From contig JAOPYQ010000015.1 in assembly GCA_025964555.1 (NCBI GenBank), forward strand, positions 124,001 through 188,000: 64,000 nucleotides of DNA, given 5' to 3'. Origin of the DNA: Thermoleophilia bacterium (lineage in GTDB: Bacteria; Actinomycetota; Thermoleophilia; Gaiellales; SKUG01). The position numbers and the translations under genes were made by a program. This document shows positions 48,458 to 57,294 of the stretch, in pieces (positions within the stretch are counted from its first letter, which is position 1; each line of letters opens with the position of its first letter). The notes below the pieces were generated by a model. It was given only the letters and a program-made list of their open reading frames with translations, ran no database searches and had not been told where the DNA came from.

Positions 48458-49180
48458 TCAGGCGTTCTTGTGCGCCTCGACCGACACGGATGCGTCGACA
48501 TGCAGGAACGGGAAGTGACCGTCGACCTTGACGCTGCCGGATGCGGCGAGCGAAACGACGTATGCACCCAGGTGGGCGTCGGCGGAACCGGACGCGCTCA
48601 CCTTCGCGGAGCTGCCGGTGATCGCGGCGGCGCCGGCGAGCGAGCCGCCGATGCCGGCGGAGCCGACGTTCGCGGTTCCAGCGGCGGAGCCACCGAGCTC
48701 GAGCCCGTCGGGACCGACGCCGGCCTTGCCGGCGACCTTGCCCTGCAGCGCCACGGCGCCCGCACCGGCGTTGCCGGTGGCATCGCCGCTGACGCGCACG
48801 CCGTTGAAGCCGACGCTCGCGCGACCTTCGACCGCACCATCGACCGCAACCGGGCCAGCGGTGACGGAGCCGCTCGTGCGACCCTCGGCGAAGAGCTTCT
48901 CGGTGGTGGCGATGCCGGTGCCGCGGACGCGACCTGCGACCTCGACCGGACCGACCTCGAGCACGGCTTCCTTCTCACCGCGGACGAGGACCTTGTCGGG
49001 ACCGACCTGGCCGTAGCCGACGAGGCGGTTCTGCAGCGAGGCGGGACCGACGTCGACGCGCGTCTGCACGCCGAACTCGCCGGCGTTGGCGCCGGCGACC
49101 GGCACGGGCTTGGCCCAGCCCTTGAGCTGGACGGCAACGTCGTTGGTGGCGGGAGTTGCGGGAGCGGCGAGCGCGGTCAT
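48458..49180 (-). CDS. Gly/Ala/Val repeat protein, no signal peptide
   Basis: 240 residues. After 'MTALAAPATPATNDVAVQL' the chain is built of ~10-14-residue units of the form V-G-x-x-x-V-x-G-x-V-x-G ('VGPVEVAGRVRG', 'AGPVAVDGAVEG', 'VGFNGVRVSGDATG', 'VGPDGLELGGSAAG'), strongly suggesting a beta-solenoid or beta-roll. It ends 'DASVSVEAHKNA'. Function unknown; similar all-repeat proteins occur as toxin-delivery or surface proteins, but no such domain is seen. Confidence 0.65.
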   Translation of the reverse strand: MTALAAPATPATNDVAVQLKGWAKPVPVAGANAGEFGVQTRVDVGPASLQNRLVGYGQVGPDKVLVRGEKEAVLEVGPVEVAGRVRGTGIATTEKLFAEGRTSGSVTAGPVAVDGAVEGRASVGFNGVRVSGDATGNAGAGAVALQGKVAGKAGVGPDGLELGGSAAGTANVGSAGIGGSLAGAAAITGSSAKVSASGSADAHLGAYVVSLAASGSVKVDGHFPFLHVDASVSVEAHKNA

Positions 49181-49310
49181 GACGGGAGGATTCCTTTGTT
49201 TGTGAGCACTAATGAAGGGCGATCATGTCGCGCGTCGGTCCAGAACCCGAACGGTTCGCCGACGCGCGGGGCCGGATGTTCCCCGGCGCTGGCCCGGTGA
49301 GGACCCGCTT

Positions 49311-49326
49311 TGTGAGCTACCTCACA
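49311..49326. promoter_or_regulatory. Perfect CRP-family binding site
   Basis: TGTGAGCTACCTCACA, a perfect TGTGA-N6-TCACA dyad, in the 216-bp region between the divergent repeat protein (start 49180) and the Pro/Met-repeat protein (start 49397). Matches the E. coli CRP and corynebacterial GlxR consensus. Confidence 0.65.
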
Positions 49327-49396
49327 CGACCGCCCCGAGCGGCGTGGTCCGATGGGTGCAAGGAACCGATACAGGGACGTTCGGGGGAACGGAACC

Positions 49397-50179
49397 ATGG
49401 CGATCACGGGAATGCACACGGCACACGGACTGGGCACCACGGGCACGGCAGCGCTGACGTCCTCGTCGCAGCTTCCATCGAGCCCGGGCTTCGAGCCCCA
49501 GGAGCCGGCGGGCGAACACGAGGTGCGCGACCCCGATCGCGCGCAGTACTTCCAGGACCTCATCCGGTCGACGGTCCAGTCGCGCTTCCCCAACGTGGAT
49601 TCGCTCCTGGCAGCCGGGTACGTGCCGACGCGCACCGACATCGATGGTCCGGTGCACTACACGCTCGGTGGCTACACCAACCAGGATCCGTCGATCGACG
49701 GCGGGGTGGACGACCTGAGCCGGCCGTTCTCGGTCGTCGTGGAGAACGGCGCGATCACGGGCGTGATGCTCCGCGCACCGCAGGGCGAGGTCGACTTCGG
49801 CGCGGGCGCGTGGCACCAGCACGCGGAGGATGCGGGCGGCTACCCGCTCATGCACGTCTGGTTCGACAAGCCGCTCGACGAGGCGTTCGGCGGACACCTG
49901 CCGGGCTTTAATCCGAGCGATCCGATGCCGCCCATCGACGGCCCGAAGCCCGGGCCCACGCCGCCCACGCCGAAGCCGCCGACGCCGGGACCCGTGCCGC
50001 ACCCGATGCCGCACCCGATGCCGCACCCGATGCCGATGCCGATGCCGATTCCGATGCCTGCGCCGAAGCCGTACCCGATGCCGCTGCCGATGCCGTCACC
50101 GGTGCCGCCGCCGCCCATCGACGGGCCTGGCTGCTGTCACTCGCTCGGCGCTCACCCGACGCAGTTCCCGCTCGCATGA
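49397..50179 (+). CDS. Hypothetical protein with Met-Pro repeat tail
   Basis: 260 residues, unrecognised. Low-complexity start ('MAITGMHTAHGLGTTGTAAL'), a globular middle (~55-170; 'IDGPVHYTLGGYTNQDPSIDGG', in part, and 'FSVVVENGAITGVML'), then a Pro-rich tail with PMPHPMPHPMPMPMPIPMP-type repeats (~200-240) and CC near the end. The DNA of the tail is a short tandem repeat (ccgatg units, ~50000-50100). ATG 49397 has GGAAC-type weak RBS; ATG 49352 is an alternative. Confidence 0.65.
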   Translation: MAITGMHTAHGLGTTGTAALTSSSQLPSSPGFEPQEPAGEHEVRDPDRAQYFQDLIRSTVQSRFPNVDSLLAAGYVPTRTDIDGPVHYTLGGYTNQDPSIDGGVDDLSRPFSVVVENGAITGVMLRAPQGEVDFGAGAWHQHAEDAGGYPLMHVWFDKPLDEAFGGHLPGFNPSDPMPPIDGPKPGPTPPTPKPPTPGPVPHPMPHPMPHPMPMPMPIPMPAPKPYPMPLPMPSPVPPPPIDGPGCCHSLGAHPTQFPLA

Positions 50180-50187
50180 CGGCGTTC

Positions 50188-52446
50188 TCAGGACACCGAT
50201 GCAAGTCGTCGGACGCGTGGGGTGGTCTCGAGCGCGCGGTGCAGCGCACGACCCGTCAGGGAACGGCGATCGAGGCTCAGGTCATGCGGCGTGCCCTCGA
50301 ACATCACCGTGCCGCCGCGCTGGCCGCCGCCCGGCCCCATGTCGATCACCCAGTCCGCGTGCGCGACCATGTCGAGGTTGTGCTCGACGACGATCACGGA
50401 GTTGCCCGCGTCGACGATCCGATCGAGCAGCGCGATGAGGCGCGCCACGTCGCGCATGTGCAGCCCGGTGGTCGGCTCGTCGAGCATGAACGTGGATCCG
50501 CGACGACCCAGTTCCGTGGCCAGCTTGATGCGCTGGCATTCGCCACCTGAGAGCGTGCTGAGCGGCTGGCCGAGCGACAGGTAGCCCAGGCCGACGTCGA
50601 CGAGGCTGCGCACGCGCCGCAGCATCGGCTCGCCCTCGAGCGCCGTCAGTGCGTCGTCTGCAGTCAGCGCGAGCACGTCCGCGATGCTTCGTCCGTCGAG
50701 CTGGAGCTCGAGCACGTCCTGACGGAAGCGCGCACCGTCGCAGACGAGGCAGGCACGCACGACGGGATCGAGGAACGACAGCTCCGTCGACTGGAACCCT
50801 CGCCCCTCACACTCGGGGCACGCGCCGTCGGAGTTGAAGCTGAACAGCGATGCGTCGACATCGTTGGCACGCGCGAACGCACGGCGCAGGTGGTCCATCA
50901 GCCCCGTGTAGGTCGCAGGACACGACCGGATCGACGTGCCGACCGGCGACTGGTCGACGACGACCGTGTCGGGATGCTGCGCGACGAGCCCCTCCATCAC
51001 GAGCGTCGACTTGCCGGACCCCGCGACTCCCGAGATCGCGACGAGCTGCCCAGCCGGGATGTCGACGTTCAGCGATTTCAGGTTGTTGGCCGTCACCCGC
51101 CGCACGCGCAGCACACCGCTCGACGGTCGCACCTGCTGCTTGAGCTCCACCGCACGCTGCAGGTGCTCGCCCGTGGGCGTTCCGGCAGCGGCGAGCCCAC
51201 CGGGCGCACCCTCGTAGACGATCGTCCCGCCACCGCTGCCCGCGCCCGGCCCGACGTCGACGACGTGGTCTGCCGCGCGGATCACGTCGCGGTCATGCTC
51301 GACCACCAGCACGGTGTTGCCGCGATCTCGCAGGCGCACGAGCAGCTCGATGACCTGGTCCACGTCGGCTGGGTGCAGCCCGACGGTCGGCTCGTCGAAG
51401 ACGTACATGAGCTCGACGAGGCTGCTCGCGAGGTGCCGCACCATCTTGATGCGCTGCGACTCGCCACCGGAGAGCGAGCTCGTCTGGCGCTCCAGCGTGA
51501 GGTAGCCGAGCCCCATGCGTTCCATCTGGCCGAGGCGCTCGTCGATCTCCTCCACCATCGTCGCCGCTTCGGGGTCACGGACCGCGCGCACCACCGGTCG
51601 CAGCGCCTCGATGTCCATCGAGCACCAGTCCGCGATGTTGCGCCCGTCGATGCGACACGCGAGCGCCACCGGACCGAGCCGGGCGCCGTCGCACATGCTG
51701 CACACCGACGTGCGGACGAAGCGGTCGAAGCTGCGCAGGTACGCCTCCGACACCTCGCTCGGGTCGCGCTTGAGGTAGATCCGCTCGAAGCGCGTGATGA
51801 GCCCCTCGAACTCGGGCTCGTCGGCGTACAGGAAGAACTTCCAGTCGGCCCGCGACCAGCTCTTCACGGGGCGGCGCCGGTCGAATCCCGCGCGCGCGTA
51901 CATGCGCCACGGCCAGGTGCCCACGTTCATGGTGGGGTGCAGCAGCGCACCCTTGTCGAGCGACAGCGAGCGATCCACCAGCAGGTCCGGGTCGGGTTCC
52001 TTCGTGACGCCGGTACCGTGACAGCGCGGACACATGCCGTCGGGGTCGTTGAAGGACAGCACGTTCGACGGATACGCGGTGGGCGATCCCACGCGCGAGA
52101 ACAGCAGGCGCACGAGCGGGTTGACGTCGGTGACGGTGCCGACGGTGGAGCGTGCGCCACCGCCGAGTCGCTTCTGGTCGACGATCACCGCCGTGGACAG
52201 GCCGTCGATGAAGTCCACGTCGGGCGTGCCGTAGTGCGGCAGGCGCTGTCGCACGAACGCCGAGAACGTCTCGTTGAGCTGGCGCTGGGCTTCCGCAGCG
52301 ATCGTGTCGAACACGAGCGACGACTTGCCGGATCCGGAGACCCCGGTGAACGCGACGAGCCGGCGCTTGGGGACCTCGAGCGACACCGACTGCAGGTTGT
52401 TGGCACGGGCGCCGTGGACCACGATCCGTTCTTCCATACGAACCAT
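50188..52446 (-). CDS. UvrA-like ABC ATPase (UvrA2/DrrC type)
   Basis: 752 residues, ~200 shorter than UvrA: two ABC ATPase modules (Walker A 'GVSGSGKS' and 'GVAGSGKS'; signatures 'SLSGGESQR' and 'TLSGGECQR') with zinc CxxC pairs ('CPRCHGTG', 'CSMCDGAR', 'CPECEGRG', 'CLVCDGAR'). The UvrB-binding region is missing, as in UvrA2/DrrC proteins linked to drug or DNA-damage tolerance in Actinobacteria. ATG 52437 (three codons in) is an alternative start. Confidence 0.9.
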   Translation of the reverse strand: MVRMEERIVVHGARANNLQSVSLEVPKRRLVAFTGVSGSGKSSLVFDTIAAEAQRQLNETFSAFVRQRLPHYGTPDVDFIDGLSTAVIVDQKRLGGGARSTVGTVTDVNPLVRLLFSRVGSPTAYPSNVLSFNDPDGMCPRCHGTGVTKEPDPDLLVDRSLSLDKGALLHPTMNVGTWPWRMYARAGFDRRRPVKSWSRADWKFFLYADEPEFEGLITRFERIYLKRDPSEVSEAYLRSFDRFVRTSVCSMCDGARLGPVALACRIDGRNIADWCSMDIEALRPVVRAVRDPEAATMVEEIDERLGQMERMGLGYLTLERQTSSLSGGESQRIKMVRHLASSLVELMYVFDEPTVGLHPADVDQVIELLVRLRDRGNTVLVVEHDRDVIRAADHVVDVGPGAGSGGGTIVYEGAPGGLAAAGTPTGEHLQRAVELKQQVRPSSGVLRVRRVTANNLKSLNVDIPAGQLVAISGVAGSGKSTLVMEGLVAQHPDTVVVDQSPVGTSIRSCPATYTGLMDHLRRAFARANDVDASLFSFNSDGACPECEGRGFQSTELSFLDPVVRACLVCDGARFRQDVLELQLDGRSIADVLALTADDALTALEGEPMLRRVRSLVDVGLGYLSLGQPLSTLSGGECQRIKLATELGRRGSTFMLDEPTTGLHMRDVARLIALLDRIVDAGNSVIVVEHNLDMVAHADWVIDMGPGGGQRGGTVMFEGTPHDLSLDRRSLTGRALHRALETTPRVRRLASVS

Positions 52447-52521
52447 GGTGTCCGCAGCCCGAGCCGTTAGGCGTCGCCGATAGAGGGGTCACGATCCCGA
52501 CGCGTGGGTAACGCCTCCTCC

Positions 52522-53586
52522 ATGACTGGACTTTCCTCACGCGAGCGGCTCGGCTTCCTCCTTGTAGCTGTGACGACCGCGATCGCCGGCTTCCTGCACT
52601 TCGCCTCGAGCGAGCCCGGCACGCTCGCGTTCATCGCGGCCACGGCAGCACTGTGCGGCGTGGCGTGGCTCGTGAGCTTCGCGACCGAGCAGCTCGGCGA
52701 GTCGTTCGGTCCGGCCGTGACCGGCGTGCTGCAGACGACGCTCGGCAACCTGCCCGAGTTCTTCGTCGTGCTGTTCGCGCTCAGAGCGCACCAGGTGACG
52801 GTCGCCACGACCTCGATCGTCGGCTCGATCCTCGCCAACGCGCTGCTCGTACTCGGACTGACGATCTTCGTCGGCGCGCGCGCCTCTTCCGATGGCGTGA
52901 TGCGCTTCACCAAGCGCCTGCCGAACGACACCGCGACCCTGCTGTTCGTCGCCGTGTTCATCATCGTGATGACCGCGATCTCCGCGCAGACTTCCGACCC
53001 CGCGAGCCATCATGCCGAGACGATCTCGATCGTCGGCGCGATCTGCCTGTTGATCGTCTACGTCTCCTGGGTGGTTCCGTACCTGCGCTCCGACGGCAAG
53101 GGCGATCCGGAGCACCGCGAATCGCCGCGCCTGCCTGTCGCCGTGTCCGCAGTCACGCTCGCCCTAGCGGGTGTCGGCGCCGCGTTCGTGTCGGAGTGGT
53201 TCATCTCCGCGCTCGAGCCCGCGATGGACGCGATGGGCCTGTCGGAGGCGTTCGCCGGACTCGTCGTGGTGGCGATCGCCGGCAACGCGGTGGAGAACAC
53301 GACGGCGCTCGTGCTCGCCGCGAAGCGCAACACCGACCTCGCGATGTCCGTCGTCAAGAACTCCGTCGCGCAGATCGCGGTGTTCCTGTTCCCCGCCCTC
53401 GTCCTGGTGTCACTGCTTTTCGCGACGACCCTGACATTCGCCATGGCACCGATCTACGCCGCTGCGCTGGCGTTCACGGCGATCGCGATGTGGCAGATCA
53501 CGAGCGACGGCGAGGCGACGATGTTCGAGGGCCTCGCGCTCGTCGCGACGTACGTCATCCTCGCGACGATCACGCTGTTCGAGTAG
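52522..53586 (+). CDS. CaCA-family cation/proton antiporter
   Basis: 354 residues, eleven hydrophobic segments with two inverted alpha-repeats containing the family motifs 'TTLGNLPEFFVVLFAL' and 'AIAGNAVENTTALVLAA' whose acidic residues bind Ca2+. CAX-type Ca2+/H+ antiporter. ATG 52522 preferred; GTG 52504 would add six residues. Confidence 0.92.
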   Translation: MTGLSSRERLGFLLVAVTTAIAGFLHFASSEPGTLAFIAATAALCGVAWLVSFATEQLGESFGPAVTGVLQTTLGNLPEFFVVLFALRAHQVTVATTSIVGSILANALLVLGLTIFVGARASSDGVMRFTKRLPNDTATLLFVAVFIIVMTAISAQTSDPASHHAETISIVGAICLLIVYVSWVVPYLRSDGKGDPEHRESPRLPVAVSAVTLALAGVGAAFVSEWFISALEPAMDAMGLSEAFAGLVVVAIAGNAVENTTALVLAAKRNTDLAMSVVKNSVAQIAVFLFPALVLVSLLFATTLTFAMAPIYAAALAFTAIAMWQITSDGEATMFEGLALVATYVILATITLFE

Positions 53587-53904
53587 TCAGCGGCCCGCCT
53601 GCGCCACGTACTGGTCTGCGCGCAGCGCCATGATCAGGTCGATCTGCTCCACGCGCATCTCACCATCGAGCTGCAGCGCTTCGGGGATCCCGGAGATGAC
53701 CTTCCCGGCACGGTAGGCGGTGGCGTGTTCGGGCGTGTCGAACAGGTACACGCCGCAGAACGCGCCGGTCTCGGCTTCGCGGCAGTAGTACTTCTGCAGC
53801 AGCCCCTCCACCTCGCGGAAGATCGACAGTCGCGATTCCATGCGCTCGATGAGCTCGTCGTCGGACATCGTCGTGCGGAACCTGAAGGTGAGGATGCTCT
53901 GCAT
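53587..53904 (-). CDS. YdhR/ABM-like small protein
   Basis: 105 residues. 'ILTFRFRTTMSDDELIERMES', in part, 'YYCREAETGAFCGVYLFDT' and 'AYRAGKVISGIPEALQL' match YdhR-like mono-oxygenase homologues with a dimeric alpha/beta-barrel fold. Convergent with the antiporter with no gap; 21 bp beyond the large protease gene's stop, so likely read upstream of it or independently. Confidence 0.75.
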   Translation of the reverse strand: MQSILTFRFRTTMSDDELIERMESRLSIFREVEGLLQKYYCREAETGAFCGVYLFDTPEHATAYRAGKVISGIPEALQLDGEMRVEQIDLIMALRADQYVAQAGR

Positions 53905-53925
53905 GTGAGGAGTCTCGCAGGAGAC

Positions 53926-56739
53926 TTACTGCAGCACTGTGTACGCCGTCGCACAGGGAGTTGAGGTGGCGCCGAAGTGATCGGCGTCGCCTGCCCAGGA
54001 AGCCTGCCCGGTCCACTGTCCGGAGAAGGGCGGCGCGAACGTCTCGCCGTACTGGCCGTTGGCATCGGTGGTCATGCTTCGCACGATCGAGCCCTGCTGC
54101 TGCGGCGACGTCCACGTGACCGCGACGGCTGCGCCGGCGTGTGCCGGCGCAATCGACCCGGAAATCGGGATGCCCGGCGCCATCGCCTGCGACGGACACG
54201 AGAACGAGATCGTGGTGGTCCCACGCGGCGCGGGAGGCGCCGGCGGCGGTTCGGCGATCGAGATCGAGCAGGTGGTCGACTGGGCAGGGAGGGTATCGCG
54301 GTCGCCCTGCCACCACGCCTGCGCGGTCCAGCCGCCCGCGACTGGGAGCGCGACCGAACTGGCGAATGAGCCGTCGCTCGATGACTTCGTCGTGGCGTGC
54401 ACCGTACGTCCGTTCGGTCCGACGTATTCGACGGTGATTGGCACATCCGCGTGCACCGGGAGGAGTTGTCCGGTCACGAGCGATGAGGCGGACATGGCGG
54501 TACCTCCGCCGCACGAGGTGCCGATCGTCGCGCTCCCACGGAGCCCGACGAGAACCACGAATGCGTTGAGCGGCTCGCCGTCCCGATCCTGCAGGAAGGG
54601 CGGCTGCAGACGCCATGCTCCGGTCGGCGCCTGTGCAGGAGATGCGGTGTCGCTGCGATAGCCCAGCACGATCCGCGCGGTTGCGCCTGGTCGCGAGCCT
54701 CGCGGCGGCACGACCGTGAGCCGAGTGACACGGGTGAGTGCACTTCCGGGTGCTGGACGAACCCGCGCGCCAGACAGGCTGACCCGCCAGCCTCGTGGCA
54801 CGTCGAGCACTGCAGGATCGTCGGCGCCCGCGGTGCAGGAAGCTCCGTCGGGCAGGTCGGTGACGAGCGAGCCGGCCGCGGTCGCGCCGCCGACGCTCGG
54901 TAGCGTTGTCGTGGTTGCAATGTTGTCCTCGGCATCCTCCTCGCCGGCGACCTGGGGCACGTGTATGCGCACGCTCCATGACCCGCTTGCCCGCACTGGC
55001 GGCACCCACGGCACCGATCCCAGGGCGGTGGCACCCGCAGCGATCGACGGGATGACATGGTCCCCGATGGTGATCCGTTCACGCTCACGGCACCCGCCGC
55101 CGGGCCCGATCTGGATCGCGTCCACGCTGACGCGCACGTCGGTGAGCGTCGTCGTCCCGGAGTTGCGTACTCGGAAGCGGACGAGGTTCTCTCGCCCGAC
55201 CCACGGCGGATCGCCGACCGGCAGTGCAACCCGCGCCGTGCCGCTCGCCGGACGCGCCGTGCGCACCTGGACGGGCGCCTCCGCGGTCTCGCCGAGACCG
55301 TTCATCGGGCTGTCGACCCAGACGTCCGGGCTGGGGGCGACGAAGGTCTCCGCGCCGACCGTCGCCTTGGGGGTGCGCACGGACGTTCCGACCACCTGGT
55401 ACTCGACCGTCGGGCGACTGACAGTGACGCGACACCCCGGCGGGCGATCGATGACCTTCTTGATTCCTCCCACCCGCGTGATGATCGAGGATCGTGGCAC
55501 GTCCGCATCGAATCTCACCTGCAGGTTCGGGACCGCGCCGAAGAGCGAGTACATGCCCTGCCAGCGCTCGCCTGGCTGCAGTGCCGCGTTCGAGGGGACG
55601 TCGCGACGAACTGTCGGGCGCTCCGTGAGGTGCCGCGGGTTCTGGAGACGTTCGTCGATGCGGTAGATGACGACGCCTCCGGCGGGGAGCAGCGGGACGT
55701 CGCCGAGATACTTGCGTCGGCACTCGACGACCCAGCCGTCGTAGCCCTCGCCGCTCGTGCGTGGGATGCGCAGGACGCGGTTGGTGGCGGTCGGGTCGGC
55801 GAGCGGCCCGATCGTCACCGTCCGCGAGTAGGGGGAGGTCGAGTTGGCGAACGGTTCCTCGTTGAGGGGCTCGAGCGTATTGGCGTTCGCCTCGGCGGTG
55901 CCGATCCAACCTGCGCGAATGCGCGAGTAGGCGTTGAAGAATGAGTCCCACTCGGCCACGCCCATCGGATCCCACGGCCCAGTGCACTCGGGATCCTTCG
56001 TTCCCGCGAATGACTCGCAGGAGCCGTAGTAGTCCTGCAGCCCGAGCTGGTGTCCGAACTCGTGCTCCATCACCTGCAGCGCCCGCTTGTTGCTCCAGTG
56101 CTCCCCCTGGACGTGGGCCGAGAACTTCCGGGCGGTGGATCCGCCGGCCTTGTACGTGACTGACCCGCGCGCCTGACCGCCGTGGCCGTGGTAGTTGTCG
56201 ATGACGATGAGGCGATGATAGGTCGCGACCTCGGCCTTGGTGATCACGCCGGCTGCGATCGCTCGAGGGATGATCGTCTCCGCCGCGTCCTGGACGATCG
56301 CGGCGTCGCCATAGAAGTTGCCGAGCCGGTCCGTCTTCTCGCGAAGCTGGGCGTTGCGGCAGTACTCGACGTTGGTGTGCGGCGTCTTCCACCAGCCGTT
56401 CCTGGACGCGGGATTGGCGAGCACGCGCACCTGAAGGCTCGTCATCCCGTAGGTGGCACGCGGATAAAACCTGTCGGCATTGATGATCGCCTGCCATTCC
56501 GCAGCCGTGTTTCGCGGCGCGGTGTGCAGCTTGAGCACGTCGAAGTCGCTGCACTCGTCAGCGCGCACGACCTGCTTCTCGAAGAGCACCACGAGCGCAC
56601 GCTGGGCGCCCACCGGATTGAACTGGGGCTCCTCGGCGTTGGCTGGTGCAGGACCGGTGAGGGCAGTCGCGACCAGGAACGTGACGAGGGCGAGGGCGGC
56701 ACGCAAGCACCAGCTGATGGAACGATTTCCGGAGGGCAT
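53926..56739 (-). CDS. Secreted M6-like metalloprotease with C-terminal repeats
   Basis: 937 residues. Sec signal peptide (hydrophobic core ~11-28, cleavage near APANA-EE). Zinc motif H226-E-F-G-H230-QLGLQ-D236 is the HExxHxxGxxD form of gluzincin/metzincin-like M6 enzymes. The C-terminal ~450 residues are beta-rich with Ig-like stretches ('NSGTTTLTDVRVSVDAI', 'PVHADVPITVEYVGPNGRTV', 'SGSIAPAHAGAAVAVTWTSP'). Likely secreted to degrade extracellular protein. Ends in an all-beta tail without anchor. Confidence 0.85.
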   Translation of the reverse strand: MPSGNRSISWCLRAALALVTFLVATALTGPAPANAEEPQFNPVGAQRALVVLFEKQVVRADECSDFDVLKLHTAPRNTAAEWQAIINADRFYPRATYGMTSLQVRVLANPASRNGWWKTPHTNVEYCRNAQLREKTDRLGNFYGDAAIVQDAAETIIPRAIAAGVITKAEVATYHRLIVIDNYHGHGGQARGSVTYKAGGSTARKFSAHVQGEHWSNKRALQVMEHEFGHQLGLQDYYGSCESFAGTKDPECTGPWDPMGVAEWDSFFNAYSRIRAGWIGTAEANANTLEPLNEEPFANSTSPYSRTVTIGPLADPTATNRVLRIPRTSGEGYDGWVVECRRKYLGDVPLLPAGGVVIYRIDERLQNPRHLTERPTVRRDVPSNAALQPGERWQGMYSLFGAVPNLQVRFDADVPRSSIITRVGGIKKVIDRPPGCRVTVSRPTVEYQVVGTSVRTPKATVGAETFVAPSPDVWVDSPMNGLGETAEAPVQVRTARPASGTARVALPVGDPPWVGRENLVRFRVRNSGTTTLTDVRVSVDAIQIGPGGGCRERERITIGDHVIPSIAAGATALGSVPWVPPVRASGSWSVRIHVPQVAGEEDAEDNIATTTTLPSVGGATAAGSLVTDLPDGASCTAGADDPAVLDVPRGWRVSLSGARVRPAPGSALTRVTRLTVVPPRGSRPGATARIVLGYRSDTASPAQAPTGAWRLQPPFLQDRDGEPLNAFVVLVGLRGSATIGTSCGGGTAMSASSLVTGQLLPVHADVPITVEYVGPNGRTVHATTKSSSDGSFASSVALPVAGGWTAQAWWQGDRDTLPAQSTTCSISIAEPPPAPPAPRGTTTISFSCPSQAMAPGIPISGSIAPAHAGAAVAVTWTSPQQQGSIVRSMTTDANGQYGETFAPPFSGQWTGQASWAGDADHFGATSTPCATAYTVLQ

Positions 56740-56819
56740 GGGGACATGTTGCCACGCGACAGCGATTCGGCGCTACGGTGGACGGGCCGAATCGGGGGAT
56801 TCAGCCGGCGGAGCTGGCG

Positions 56820-57185
56820 TCACATGTCGAACAGGTCGGGAGCGCCCCGATGATGACGCTTGTCCCAGCGAGCATCGGCGGCATCTCCGACGGCCTGCAT
56901 GAGGGCGTCACCGGTTCCGTTGAGCGCCGCTGACTGCAGTTGCGCACGCTTCCAGATCGCCTCGACATCCTCCGCGTCGCCATCGGGCGTGCCGGTGGCT
57001 GTTGGCGCGGCCGGGAGCTCGAGTCCGAGCTGCTCGGCGCGTGCCCTGAAACTCGCGTCGAGCTGCGCCGCGAACGAGCCTGCGGACGAATTCGCGGCGC
57101 CGCCGCTGGTGCGGGTGACCGGCGTCATGAGCCGGGTTCGCAGCGCGCCGAGGTCGTTGAGCATCGATCCGATCGTGTCGCCCAT
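56820..57185 (-). CDS. Small hypothetical protein
   Basis: 121 residues, unrecognised. Strong GGGAGGGGAGGC site before ATG 57185. N-terminal half Ser/Ala-rich ('FAAQLDASFRARAEQLG' helix), C-terminal helix 'AIWKRAQLQSAALNGTGDALMQAVGDA' (in part). No signal peptide. Context between the secreted protease and the histidine kinase gives no clue. Confidence 0.6.
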   Translation of the reverse strand: MGDTIGSMLNDLGALRTRLMTPVTRTSGGAANSSAGSFAAQLDASFRARAEQLGLELPAAPTATGTPDGDAEDVEAIWKRAQLQSAALNGTGDALMQAVGDAADARWDKRHHRGAPDLFDM

Positions 57186-57294
57186 CGCCTGCCTCCCCTC
57201 CCAGCTTCCCTGCGATAGCTATCGGCCCTGACCGATCTCGATCAAGCGGCACTGGAGCGAATGCCCGATCGTGCAGACGGGGCGATGTCGCGCG

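Noticed and set aside
50890-52470. 526-codon plus-strand ORF opposite the UvrA-like gene
   Set aside because: Shadow of the minus-strand ABC ATPase, which carries all expected motifs.
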